Shown here piece after piece: positions 24,301-31,930 of a DNA stretch of 37,682 bases (positions are counted from its first letter, which is position 1; each line of letters opens with the position of its first letter). A program made the translations under genes and the position numbers. Below the pieces are notes generated by a model that was given only the letters and a program-made list of their open reading frames with translations, was not told where the DNA came from and did no database searches. Source of the DNA: Gandjariella thermophila (lineage in GTDB: Bacteria > Actinomycetota > Actinomycetes > Mycobacteriales > Pseudonocardiaceae). The stretch lies in contig NZ_BJFL01000042.1 in NCBI RefSeq assembly GCF_005405885.1, positions 1 to 37,682 of the forward strand. Reading direction: 5' to 3'.

Positions 24301-25041
24301 TCAGGGCCGCACCCGGTAACGCAGGAGCATGACCCCGCCCTCGGCGAGCACCGACACCAGGTCCAGGTCCACCGGGTCGATCGGGACACCGGTGGCGATG
24401 CGTCCGGCCGGCCCGGACACCAGCAACGGCGACACGGTCAGGCGTAGCTCGTCGACCACGCCGGCCTCGATCAGGGAACCGAACAGGTGCGGTCCGCCCT
24501 CGCAGTCGATACGCCCTAAACCGCGATCGACCAGCGCCTGGACCGCCGCGGCGACGTCCACCGTGTCCGTGCCGACGACCAAGACCTCGGCCCCGGCGTC
24601 CGCCCATGCCTCACGCTTCTCCGCGGAAGCGGATTCGCAGGTGATCACGATGGTGGGCACGTCGGCCTTGGTGATCACCGGTGCGTCCGCCGGCAGCGTC
24701 CGGCCGGTGGTGACCACCGCGGTCGGCGGAATGTCGGCAAGCCCGTGCCGGCGTCGCCGCCGCAGCGTCTCCTCGCTGGGATGGACCCCTTCGAAGTCCT
24801 CGATCATCGCCGTAGCGGCACCGACCAGCAGCACGTCCGCGAGGTCGCTGCCGAGTTGGAGGACCTTCCGGTCGGGGGCGTTCGACAGCCGGGCCGCCCG
24901 GCCGCCGACCTCGACGGCCCCGTCGGCGCTGGACACGTAGTTGACGGCCAGCCAGCGCGGGTCGGCGGGATAGCTGTAGAGGCGTTCCAGCTCGTCGTCG
25001 TCGACGACGCGTGCCTCATCCCATGGCCAGACGAAGCGCAT
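24301..25041 (-). CDS. RibD C-terminal-like pyrimidine reductase family protein
   Basis: 246 residues; the ATG at 25041 shares one base with the upstream stop (TGATG), so translation is coupled. The fold is DHFR-like, as in the reductase half of RibD. It shows PRWLAVNYVSSADGAVEVGG, SDLADVLLVGAATAM, PTAVVTTGRTLPADAPVI, IDCEGGPHLFGSLIEAGVVD and ELRLTVSPLLV. The conserved GGP (cofactor loop) and the ELRLTVSPLL strand are typical. No deaminase domain is present. The true substrate in actinobacteria is unknown; riboflavin synthesis is not implied by the neighbours. Co-transcribed with the FolP2-like gene. Confidence 0.82.
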   Translation of the reverse strand: MRFVWPWDEARVVDDDELERLYSYPADPRWLAVNYVSSADGAVEVGGRAARLSNAPDRKVLQLGSDLADVLLVGAATAMIEDFEGVHPSEETLRRRRRHGLADIPPTAVVTTGRTLPADAPVITKADVPTIVITCESASAEKREAWADAGAEVLVVGTDTVDVAAAVQALVDRGLGRIDCEGGPHLFGSLIEAGVVDELRLTVSPLLVSGPAGRIATGVPIDPVDLDLVSVLAEGGVMLLRYRVRP

Positions 25042-25925
25042 CAGGCGATCCACCTGCTCGGCCGTGCGGGCGGGCGCGTGCCGTTGATACTCGCGACCAT
25101 CTCCAACGTCTGCCGGGTGGGCAACACCTGGTGGGCACGGAACACCGCCGCCCCCTCGTAGGCGGCCACGGCGGTGGCCGCCAGGGTGCCCGTCAGCCGG
25201 TCCTCGAGTTCCACGCCCAGACCCTCGCCGACGAAGGTCTTGTTGGACAAGGCCATCAGCACGGGCCATCCGGTCTCCACGAAGTCCCGCACGTGCCTGA
25301 GCAGGAGCAGGTGATCCGCGGTGTTCTTGCCATACCCGGTGCCGTCGATGAGGATGCCGCCACGCGGAACCCCCTTGGACTCGGCCAGCTCGGCCAGCCG
25401 CGTCGTCTCCTCGAGCACCGTCCCGACCACGTCGTCGTAGTCGGGGCGGAACGGCTCCGCCCGCGGCTCGCGGCCGCCGGTGTGCGCGCAGACGTAGCCG
25501 GCACCATGCTCGGCGGCCACGTCGATCAGCTTGGGGTCAAACCCTGACCAAGCATCGTTGATCAGGTCCGCACCGGCACGGCACACCGCATCGCCAACCT
25601 CGTGACGCCACGTGTCGACGCTGATCAGGACGTCTGGGTAGGTGGCCCGGATCCACTCGACGGTGGGCACCACCCGGCGGATCTCTTCGTCGACGGTCAC
25701 CTCGTCACCGGGGCTCGCGGCCACGCCACCGACATCGATCATGTCGGCCCCCTCGGCCACGGCCCGGTCGATGGCCGCCTTGGCGGCGTCATCGGCGAAC
25801 GTCGCGCCACGGTCGTAGAACGAGTCGGGCGTCCGGTTGACGATCGCCATGATCAACGCACGGTCGCGTACCACCCGGCGGCCCCGAAACACCAGGTCGA
25901 CCGCGCTGGACCCCACTGCTGGCAC
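25041..25925 (-). CDS. folP2: Dihydropteroate synthase homologue, FolP2-type
   Basis: 294 residues from ATG 25925. TIM-barrel DHPS family: ALIMAIVNRTPDSFYDRG, ADMIDVGGVAASPGDEV, DVLISVDTWRHEVGDAVC, AGADLINDAWSG, ILIDGTGYGKN and TFVGEGLGV. The loop that in true DHPS carries the sulfonamide/pABA site (STRPG) reads VAASPG. This is the pattern of the FolP2 subgroup, and mycobacterial FolP2 does not make dihydropteroate. Folate synthesis is therefore doubtful; a divergent pterin- or sugar-related role is possible. No other folate gene is adjacent. Overlaps the RibD-like gene by one base. The start follows a weak gaggact site. Confidence 0.8.
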   Translation of the reverse strand: MPAVGSSAVDLVFRGRRVVRDRALIMAIVNRTPDSFYDRGATFADDAAKAAIDRAVAEGADMIDVGGVAASPGDEVTVDEEIRRVVPTVEWIRATYPDVLISVDTWRHEVGDAVCRAGADLINDAWSGFDPKLIDVAAEHGAGYVCAHTGGREPRAEPFRPDYDDVVGTVLEETTRLAELAESKGVPRGGILIDGTGYGKNTADHLLLLRHVRDFVETGWPVLMALSNKTFVGEGLGVELEDRLTGTLAATAVAAYEGAAVFRAHQVLPTRQTLEMVASINGTRPPARPSRWIA

Positions 25926-26374
25926 TGTTCAAGTCCTCCCGAGGTGCCGCCATGACAACCCAGGCGGCGAAGCCTGTTCGCCCCCCAGACGTCGCGCTGA
26001 GGAACTCGCCGGTAGCCGCGCCCGTACCGAGCCGGACCGACAGGTCAGCTCCAGACTCCAGGCCGTCGTACGGGGCCGTCAAGTGGCCGGCCCGAGCCCT
26101 GGCCGCCAGGCGGCGTCGCCGTGGACTGTGGCCGGGCCGGGCGGGCCGAGCGGCAGCGCGGACGACTTCCCCGCGTGAAGATCACGTACCCGCGGCCGGA
26201 AAAAAATCGAGGCGCGAGACGCGACCACATGTTGATCCGGACGCTTTTGAGCCGCCGGCCGCGCTCAACTCACGGTCGCACCTCAATCTACCGACCGCCG
26301 AAGAAAATACGCACAGTAGAGTCGATCTATTGTTGTGAAGCCATGGGACCTACGCAGAGTGCCAGCGACACCCA
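25926..26374. other. Divergent intergenic region
   Basis: No gene with natural codon use is apparent. The right half (26190-26345) is distinctly A+T-richer and carries the probable promoter of the IniB-type gene; the left half carries that of folP2. Confidence 0.4.
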
Positions 26375-26375
26375 A

Positions 26376-26475
26376 CATCCCCTAATCCCCCTAATCAGCG
26401 GAGCACCACGCACCCCCTAGGGGGCACGACGCGACGGGGTGCAATCCCCGTAGGTATTCGCGCGGCCGAGCTTTA
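26376..26475 (+). promoter_or_regulatory. Structured leader of the IniB-type gene, possible c-di-AMP riboswitch-like element
   Basis: This untranslated stretch, 67-166 nt before the start codon, contains direct repeats of CCCCTAAT (26379-26395), a 12-bp palindrome CCCCCTAGGGGG (26413-26424) and a hairpin CGGGG/CCCCG (26435-26450). It also contains GGGGTGCAATCCCCGTAGG, which resembles the conserved GGGGUGAAUC...GUAGG core of ydaO/yuaA (c-di-AMP) riboswitches. CTAA at the 5' side could pair with TTAG at 26473-26476 to close a P1 stem. Other conserved blocks (the GGGGACC segment) are not obvious, so the identification is tentative. Confidence 0.3.
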
Positions 26476-26541
26476 GCGTTCCTCATCCCGCCGGGCCATC
26501 GGTCCGGCACGACCTGCAAGCCCCTTTTGAGGAGACGCTCA

Positions 26542-28278
26542 ATGGCTTCTGCCATGACGTTGCACGACTTCGTCCTCAACCTGCTCACCGATCAGCAGGC
26601 GCGGGACGCGTTCGCGTCCGATCCGGCTGGTGCTCTCCAGCACGCGGGCCTCAGCGACATCAGCGCGCAGGACGTGCAGGACGTCGTCCCGCTGGTGCTG
26701 GACTCCGCGTCCGTCGCGCCCGCCGGCGGCCTCCCCGCGTTTCCCACGGCCGGACTGCCCTCCAGCCCCACCGCGGCGATCGAACAACTGCAGTTCATCG
26801 CCCAGCAGGTGCCCGTTGACGGCGCTCCCCACATGTCCGGTGGCCTGGCCAGCGCCGGTGGGCCGGACGGCTTCGCCAGCGCCGGCGGCCTGAACATCAC
26901 CAGCCCGAACGGTGGCCTCTACGCCGACGGTGCGGGGTGGTTCCGCGCACCCGACGCCAGCCAGGCCTTCGACGCGCTGGAAGACGGGGCCCAGCAGTTC
27001 CAGTCCCAGCTGCAGCACCCCAACCTGTCGGCCTCGAACCTTGCCGACCAGCTGCAGTTCATCGCCCAGCAGGTGCCCGCCAGCGACGCTCCGCACATCT
27101 CCGGGAACCTGACCGGCGCCGGTGGGCCGGACGGCTTCGCCAGCGCCGGCGGCCTGGACGTCACCAGCCCGGACGGCGGCCTCTACCTCGGTGGTGGCGG
27201 GTGGTTCCGTGCGCCCGATGGCAACCAGGCATCTGAGGGGTTGCAGGACGGGGCCGCCCAGCTCCAGTCCCAACTGCAGCAAGGCAGCAGCCAGCTCCAA
27301 TCCCAACTCCAGGACGGGGCCGCGGAGTTCCAGTCCCAGCTGCAGGAAGGCGGCAGCCAGCTCCAATCCCAGCTGCAGGAAGGCAGTAGCCAGCTCCAGG
27401 CCCAACTCCAGCAGGGCGCCGCCGAACTCCAGTCCCAACTCCAAGACGGGGCCGCGGAGTTCCAGTCCCAGCTGCAGCAGGGCGGCACCGAGCTCCAGTC
27501 CCAGCTGCAGGACGGGGCCGCCCAGCTCCAGTCCCAACTGCAGGAAGGCGGCAGCTACCTCCAGTCGCATCTGGAGCAGGGGGCCGCCCAGCTCCAGTCC
27601 CAACTGCAGGAAGGCGGCAGCTACCTCCAGTCGCATCTGGAGCAGGGGGCCACCGAGCTCCAGTCCCAGCTGCAGGACGCCGGCTTTCCGACCCCGAGCC
27701 TGCCGGACCCCAGCGCGCTGTCCGGTGCGCTGCCGACGAACGCGTTGCCCACCGACCCGACCGCGGCAGCCAATGAGCTCAGCTCCGCGCTGTCCGACCC
27801 GACCGCGGCACTCGGGGCGCTGCCCGGCGCGAACTCGTTGCCCAGCCCGGCAACTCTCGGCTCGCTTCCCAGCCCCGCCGCGAACCCGCTGCCGGCATTG
27901 CCCGGCGTCGACGGCCTTCCTGGTGTCCCGGCCACGGGCCTGCCCTCGCTGCCGGCGGCTCCCGCGCTGCCGGCCGCTCCGGCGCTGCCCGCGGCTCCAG
28001 CACTGCCCGATCCGGCGCTACCGGCGGCTCCTGCACTGCCCGCTCCGGACCCGCACGCACTGGACAACTCCGCTCACGCCGGGATGAACGCTCTCGACCA
28101 GGCCGCTCACACGGGCGCCAACGCGTTCCACCCGGCCAGCCCACTGCACGCTGACTCCCTGCACGACAACGGGTTGAGCAACGTGGTCGAGCAGCATCTC
28201 GGCACTACCCTCGACGCGGTGACCGACCACGCGCCGGCCGGCCTTCCGCAGCACCTGGACGACCACCTCGGCCTCTGA
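26542..28278 (+). CDS. IniB N-terminal domain protein with Gln-rich tandem repeats
   Basis: 578 residues; ATG 26542 has GAGGAG 7 nt upstream. Residues 1-45 (MTLHDFVLNLLTDQQARDAF, then ALQHAGLSDISAQDVQDVVPL) are the IniB N-terminal helical domain known from the mycobacterial isoniazid-inducible iniBAC operon. Two 88-residue modules follow (QLQFIAQQV...GGPDGFASAGGL...GWFRAPD). About 13 eleven-residue repeats of the type LQSQLQ-D/E-G-A/G-x-x come next, predicted as one long amphipathic helix. The protein ends with a Pro/Leu/Ala-rich segment (PALPAAPALP) and a short conserved C-terminus (LHDNGLSNVVEQHLGTTLDAV). There is no signal peptide, lipobox or membrane helix. IniA/IniC dynamin-like genes are absent here. 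A perfect 19-bp terminator follows. Confidence 0.85.
   Translation: MASAMTLHDFVLNLLTDQQARDAFASDPAGALQHAGLSDISAQDVQDVVPLVLDSASVAPAGGLPAFPTAGLPSSPTAAIEQLQFIAQQVPVDGAPHMSGGLASAGGPDGFASAGGLNITSPNGGLYADGAGWFRAPDASQAFDALEDGAQQFQSQLQHPNLSASNLADQLQFIAQQVPASDAPHISGNLTGAGGPDGFASAGGLDVTSPDGGLYLGGGGWFRAPDGNQASEGLQDGAAQLQSQLQQGSSQLQSQLQDGAAEFQSQLQEGGSQLQSQLQEGSSQLQAQLQQGAAELQSQLQDGAAEFQSQLQQGGTELQSQLQDGAAQLQSQLQEGGSYLQSHLEQGAAQLQSQLQEGGSYLQSHLEQGATELQSQLQDAGFPTPSLPDPSALSGALPTNALPTDPTAAANELSSALSDPTAALGALPGANSLPSPATLGSLPSPAANPLPALPGVDGLPGVPATGLPSLPAAPALPAAPALPAAPALPDPALPAAPALPAPDPHALDNSAHAGMNALDQAAHTGANAFHPASPLHADSLHDNGLSNVVEQHLGTTLDAVTDHAPAGLPQHLDDHLGL
26791..27236 (+). repeat. Two ~88-codon direct repeats inside the IniB-type gene
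   Basis: Copies begin at 26791 and 27055, offset 264 bp (88 codons). The stretches encoding GGPDGFASAGG and GWFRAPD are nearly identical. Confidence 0.8.
27244..27672 (+). repeat. Array of ~13 tandem 33-bp repeats
   Basis: The unit encodes LQSQLQ-(D/E/Q)-G-x-x-x (11 residues). The last part contains a nearly exact 66-bp double unit repeated at about 27544 and 27610, showing recent expansion. Confidence 0.85.
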
Positions 28279-28296
28279 GTCTGAGTCAACTCACCC

Positions 28297-28338
28297 GCTG
28301 GCCGGTGCCGTCATCCGACGATGACGGCACCGGCCAGC
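28297..28338 (+). terminator. Very strong terminator of the IniB-type gene
   Basis: A perfect 19-bp stem (28297-28315 with 28320-28338) with a 4-nt loop cgac starts 18 nt after the stop. Confidence 0.85.
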
Positions 28339-28580
28339 CGCGTTTCGCACGGGCAACCTCCCGGTCCGCCGCTGCCCCAGGTCGAGGTAGCCCTGGTATT
28401 GGTCCCGGGCCAACATGAAGCTGCGGTTCGTGCACGTGCCCAACAAGCTGGGGACTGGATCGCCGACCAGGTGGCCGCACTGCTCAGGACGCGGACGAAC
28501 GGGGACGATGACAACGGCACGGCCGGGGCGCTGGTGCCCGCGTCAGACCGCCAACTCAGCCCACGTGGCCCCACACAAGA

Positions 28581-28615
28581 CTGGGGGTTCGCCTCGTATA
28601 GAGACGAACCCCCAG
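28581..28615 (-). terminator. Terminator that served the interrupted tRNA-Arg gene
   Basis: A perfect 11-bp stem (28581-28591 with 28605-28615) lies 22 nt beyond the 3' end of the tRNA fragment on the same strand. It is the original chromosomal terminator of that tRNA gene. Confidence 0.65.
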
Positions 28616-28636
28616 GTCAGGCCGCTGGTCTTCCAG

Positions 28637-28679
28637 CGCGCTCGGCAGGATTCGAACCTGCAACCTTCTGATCCGTAGT
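28637..28679 (-). other. att site: 3' half of tRNA-Arg(ACG)
   Basis: Leftward, 43 nt match the end of a bacterial tRNA-Arg(ACG). They cover the anticodon ACG (28674-28676) and its 3' stem (CAGAAGG leading into the T arm). Then come the T arm with GGTTCGAATCC, the acceptor strand CGAGCGC (28638-28644) and discriminator G. Upstream of the anticodon loop the match stops abruptly and there is no D arm or 5' acceptor strand. This is the typical identity block left by a tyrosine-recombinase element that inserts into a tRNA 3' end. It marks the left end of the integrated element whose xis/int lie at 37.0-37.6 kb. Confidence 0.8.
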
Positions 28680-28820
28680 GGCAGGGCGGTGATCCTGCGC
28701 GGTCCTCGGTAGGTGCGCGCTGGTCACCGTCCGACGAAAGTCCGGGTCAGGGCCTTCGATCGGTGCCCGTCGCACCAGTCCGTGAGACACGTGTGAGACG
28801 GGCGCCCGACAGGAGCGCCC

Positions 28821-29141
28821 ATGCCCCACCCTGACTTCGACGTCTCTGACGCCATCGACGAACTCCACTCCGCCTACGCGTTCCGCCTCGGCTTCCTGAT
28901 TCAGGCGGTGGCCAACCACCTCGATGGCCGCCTCGACGGCGACCTGCTGCGCGGCATGCTGGTCGCCACCGAGGCGCACATCCAGCAGGCACACGCTGAG
29001 GTGACCTACGCGGAGAACATCCTTGTAGCGCTGCGGGGGCGATGCGCGATGTACGAACCGGGAGGAGTTCCGCTCGGCACTGCGCGACTACGTGCGGAAG
29101 TACGGCTTCCTCTCCCAGGTCGTGCCCTACACGGACCGTGA
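28821..29141 (+). CDS. Small helical protein of integrative elements, 3' end replaced
   Basis: ATG 28821 with AGGAG 5 nt upstream. The first ~73 residues (FDVSDAIDELHSAYAFRLGF, LIQAVANHLDGRLDGDLLRG, then AHIQQAHAEVTYAENILVAL) have natural codon use and look all-helical. From about 29040 the frame runs through DNA that codes, in another frame, for the tail of HsdR. Residues ~74-106 are therefore a translation artefact. The original C-terminus was lost at a deletion junction near 29040-29060. Function unknown. Confidence 0.5.
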   Translation: MPHPDFDVSDAIDELHSAYAFRLGFLIQAVANHLDGRLDGDLLRGMLVATEAHIQQAHAEVTYAENILVALRGRCAMYEPGGVPLGTARLRAEVRLPLPGRALHGP

Positions 29142-29658
29142 GCTCGAGCGCCTCTACCTGTACGGACGACTGCTGCTCAACGTGCTGCCGCGCCGGGAGG
29201 ACGCCGGAGTGGACATCGGTCAGGTCGATCTGACCCACCTGCGCATTACGAAGACGGGCGAGGACAACCTGAGTCTTACTCCGGAGGGCGAGCAACTGCT
29301 GCCGGGGTTCACCGGCGGTGGCGCCGGACGGGTCCACGAGCCGGACAAGGTGCCACTGCCAGAGCTGATCGCCAACCTCAATGAGCGGTTCGGCACCAAC
29401 CTCAGCGACGAGGACCTCGTCGGCGGCTCGGCCCGAGCAGCGATGGCGGAACCCAAGGTCAAGGCTGCCGCGTTCGCGAACAACGAGGAAGACTTTGGCC
29501 ACGTCTTCGACGAAGTATTCGAGGGCAAGCTCATCGACCGGATCGAGGACGACACCAAGGTCCTGCAGCGATACATGGACGACGACACCTTCCGCTCCGA
29601 GCTCACCAAGATCGCTCGTCGCCACGCCTACGAAGCGCTGCGGCGCGACGTCGCCTGA
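29059..29658 (+). pseudogene. C-terminal remnant of a type I restriction enzyme HsdR subunit
   Basis: The frame is REEFRSALRDYVRKYGFLSQ, then VVPYTDRELERLYLYGRLLLNVLPRRED, and continues through DLTHLRITKTGEDNLSL, ELIANLNERFGTNLSDEDLV and DDTKVLQRYMDDDTFRSELTKIARRHAYEALR. This is the helical C-terminal region of HsdR-type DEAD/DEAH translocating endonucleases that contacts the rest of the R-M complex. Only ~200 of the usual ~1000 residues remain; the nuclease and helicase motor domains are absent. A GTG at 29092 could start a 188-residue product but has no good ribosome site. No hsdM or hsdS is in the window. The fragment lies 33 nt before the intact gene at 29692. Confidence 0.75.
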
Positions 29659-29691
29659 TCACCTCAACACCCCGCTGGTCAAGGAGGACTC

Positions 29692-31533
29692 ATGCTGGGC
29701 TATCGGTTGTTCGTCGAGATCGTTGGTGAGCGGAGGCACGTCGAGAAGCTCGCTCGCGAGCAGTTCCATTCGTGGCTGCGACGCAAGCGCTATGACGCGG
29801 ATGTGCTGGAATCCGGCAAGCTAGTCACCATCGGCCACGGCGCAAGTGGGCAGTTGCTGGAACTGTCCCGACCAGATGGTGGCCGGGCCTTTCGCGCAAG
29901 CCTGATCGAGGAGAAGCCGGGCGGGCGGTGGGTCACCCGGCTGACTGTCGACGTGCCGGCCGCCGATCGGCGCCAGCCCTGGCTCTGGCTGGACGTCGAG
30001 TCTCCCGAGGAGCGATACACGATCGCACCCAAGCTTGCCGGCAGCCTGCTCAGTGTGCTCGAGGGCCGCGACGGCGGAACCCGGCTCGGTCCGGGGCCGA
30101 TGAAGATCGGCGAAGACGACGTTGGCGCGGTCGTGGAATCGGTGTGCGACCCAACCCGCCGGGGCCTGGTCTTCATCGCTGGTAGCGACACCAACATCGA
30201 ATATCCGTATTGGTCCCGATATGTCGACCGGCTACTGAAGGACACCGTCGGTCTGTCCGGCGGATACGTTCTGGACGCCCCGGCCACAGCCGCGTTCAAC
30301 AATGCGCTCGGACCGAACCACGCCGTGCAGCCGTGGACCGTGCGCACGTTCCGGCCGGGCGTGGAGCCGGATGACCCTGTCGACGCTGCAAGGCACCGCG
30401 TTCTGGGTCTCACACGGATCGTCCAGGACTCTGACCAGTACCTCGCACGGATGCTGGGCAGGCGGGCCAGGGAAGCAGCCGTCGAAGCGCCCTTACCAAA
30501 GTATGTGATCAGGGTTGGACGGGCGTTCGAACGGGAAATCGACGAACGTCTCGTCGCTCCTCTGGTTGATCCAGCGCCGCCTCCCCGCCCGTCCACGGGG
30601 GCAGCGGAGCCCACCCGGACCGAAGCGACGCTCGCCACTCCTGCCCCGGTCGTCGTGCCGCGGCCTAGGCCCGATCACCTCAGGACCGTTCCGGATGACC
30701 ACCGCCTTGTATTCGACGCCCTCGTCAGCGCTCTCGACGGAGCCGAGCCGACGTTGGACCGCGTGCGGGTACTACTCGATCTCGCCAGTCTGGGACGGCA
30801 GGCACGGGAGAACCAGGCCGCGATCGCGGAACGCCTGCACAGTTACGAGGCTCGGGTCGATGAGCTCACCACTGCTCAGGCCGAACTTCGCCGCCAGTTG
30901 GAGGACACGCAACTGGAGCTGTGGATCTCTGACGAAGAACGTGCCAAGGAGGCGGCAACGGTTCGCCGTCTCAGAAAGCTACTTAGCAGCAGCGGTCGCG
31001 CCGCAGAAGCATGGAGCGAACCTGAGCCCGACGAGACCGAGCATCGGCCCGACGACTACCAGGTGCTGTTGGAGACGCTGGACCAGTTCGAGCACGTCGT
31101 CTTCACCGGTGATCGAACCATCGTTCGGGACCTCGACCAGTACGACAAGACGGGTGTCTGGGCGGGCAAGGCCTGGGACATTCTTGGGGTTCTGGACGAC
31201 TACGCACGCGCCAGCCGTGAGGGCCGGTGTCATCGTGACGTGGACGGGTACCTGCGCAATACGCCCAGCGGCTTCCGCGGCTATTCGGCCCAGCGGCACG
31301 CGCGGGACGAGAGCGAGGACGTCAAGAGCAACCCACGCTTCCGAGCTGCTCGGGAACTCCCGGTTCCGCCAGAGGTCAACCCCGCCGGCAAGGTCTTCAT
31401 GGGCGCGCATTTCAAGATTGCCACTAGCGGCATGATCAGTCCCCGGCTGCATTACTTCGACGACACGGCGCGGTCCGGCAGGGTGTACGTCGGCTACATC
31501 GGCCCCCACCTGCCGACCAAGCAAACGAACTGA
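29692..31533 (+). CDS. Restriction-associated multidomain coiled-coil protein of unknown function
   Basis: 613 residues; ATG 29692 follows AAGGAGG with good spacing. N-terminal half (about 1-290): mixed alpha/beta, with LFVEIVGERRHVEKLAREQF, a RGLVFIAGSDTNIEYPYWSR block and HAVQPWTVRTFRPGVEPDDP. A Pro-rich linker follows (about 293-325). A coiled coil (about 375-430) reads RVDELTTAQAELRRQLEDTQ and on to AATVRRLRKLL. The conserved C-terminal domain (about 450-613) has FEHVVFTGDRTIVRDLDQYD, GKVFMGAHFKIATSGM, RLHYFDD and YVGYIGPHLPTKQTN. I recognise no enzymatic motif. Genes with this ending occur beside R-M systems in actinomycetes, so a defence or nucleoid-partner role is inferred from context. 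An IS derivative is inserted exactly at the stop codon without changing the protein. Confidence 0.7.
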   Translation: MLGYRLFVEIVGERRHVEKLAREQFHSWLRRKRYDADVLESGKLVTIGHGASGQLLELSRPDGGRAFRASLIEEKPGGRWVTRLTVDVPAADRRQPWLWLDVESPEERYTIAPKLAGSLLSVLEGRDGGTRLGPGPMKIGEDDVGAVVESVCDPTRRGLVFIAGSDTNIEYPYWSRYVDRLLKDTVGLSGGYVLDAPATAAFNNALGPNHAVQPWTVRTFRPGVEPDDPVDAARHRVLGLTRIVQDSDQYLARMLGRRAREAAVEAPLPKYVIRVGRAFEREIDERLVAPLVDPAPPPRPSTGAAEPTRTEATLATPAPVVVPRPRPDHLRTVPDDHRLVFDALVSALDGAEPTLDRVRVLLDLASLGRQARENQAAIAERLHSYEARVDELTTAQAELRRQLEDTQLELWISDEERAKEAATVRRLRKLLSSSGRAAEAWSEPEPDETEHRPDDYQVLLETLDQFEHVVFTGDRTIVRDLDQYDKTGVWAGKAWDILGVLDDYARASREGRCHRDVDGYLRNTPSGFRGYSAQRHARDESEDVKSNPRFRAARELPVPPEVNPAGKVFMGAHFKIATSGMISPRLHYFDDTARSGRVYVGYIGPHLPTKQTN

Positions 31534-31930
31534 GCGTTTCCGAGTAACGATCTCTCACTGTCGGTGATCACGTGGTGCGGTCGTGGTCGATGTGGAGGAG
31601 CGTGAGGGCAGCGGCGACGATCTTGCCGATGCGCCAGGGGCAGAGACTGACGTTGCGCAGCGCCTTGAAGGTCATCTTCAGCAGGGAGTTTCCGCGTTCG
31701 CCGACCGCGCGCTTGCCGTTGTGGGCCTTGTTGTGTGTCTTCTGCTCGTCGGCGCGCTGGCCGCCCTGGGGTTTCTTGAAGGCCACGGTGATCGTGCTGG
31801 CTTCGCCTTCGTAGCCCAGGTCACCCAGCACGGGCCGGTTCAGGTCGGCGTGTCGCCGCCCCGCCACTACCCAGCGTCACGACCGGTTACCCGGAAAGGC
31901 TCAGTGAGAGATCGTTACTCGGAAACGCTC
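31532..31930. mobile_element. 399-bp non-autonomous IS5-like derivative
   Basis: Bounded by perfect 29-bp terminal inverted repeats (31532-31560 and 31902-31930, starting GAGCGTTTCC). It is flanked by a 3-bp direct repeat ACT (31529-31531 and 31931-31933). Inside, only the 3' part of a transposase gene remains, running leftward. The internal deletion removed the transposase N-terminus while keeping both ends. It therefore resembles a MITE that could be moved in trans by a complete relative. The empty site would read AAC TGA CCG, so the host gene's stop is preserved. Confidence 0.85.
31568..31867 (-). pseudogene. C-terminal remnant of an IS5-family-like DDE transposase
   Basis: 99 residues are readable (LNRPVLGDLGYEGEASTITV, then KKPQGGQRADEQKTHNKAHN, KRAVGERGNSLLKMTFKALR, and WRIGKIVAAALTLLHIDHDR). 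ERGNSLLK carries the region of the third catalytic acidic residue (E of the DDE triad). GYEGE corresponds to the segment after the second Asp. The N-terminal HTH and first Asp are missing, so no active enzyme can be made. Confidence 0.8.

Larger units (their letters stand above)
28339..28820. other. Chromosome/element junction region without a supported gene
   Basis: 28339-28580 shows only weakly biased codon use in a rightward open frame and I do not call it a gene. 28581-28679 holds a terminator and the tRNA-Arg fragment. 28680-28820 is the start of the integrated element and contains short inverted repeats (gcagg...cctgc near 28680-28700) that could be integrase arm sites. Confidence 0.45.

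Noticed and set aside
27244-27672. Tandem repeats as a CRISPR array
   Set aside because: The units are contiguous 33-bp in-frame coding repeats with no spacers.
28321-28671. Rightward frame of 116 codons across the tRNA-Arg fragment
   Set aside because: It starts inside a terminator stem, has weak codon bias, and ends in the GFEPATF string that is a well-known translation artefact of tRNA T arms.
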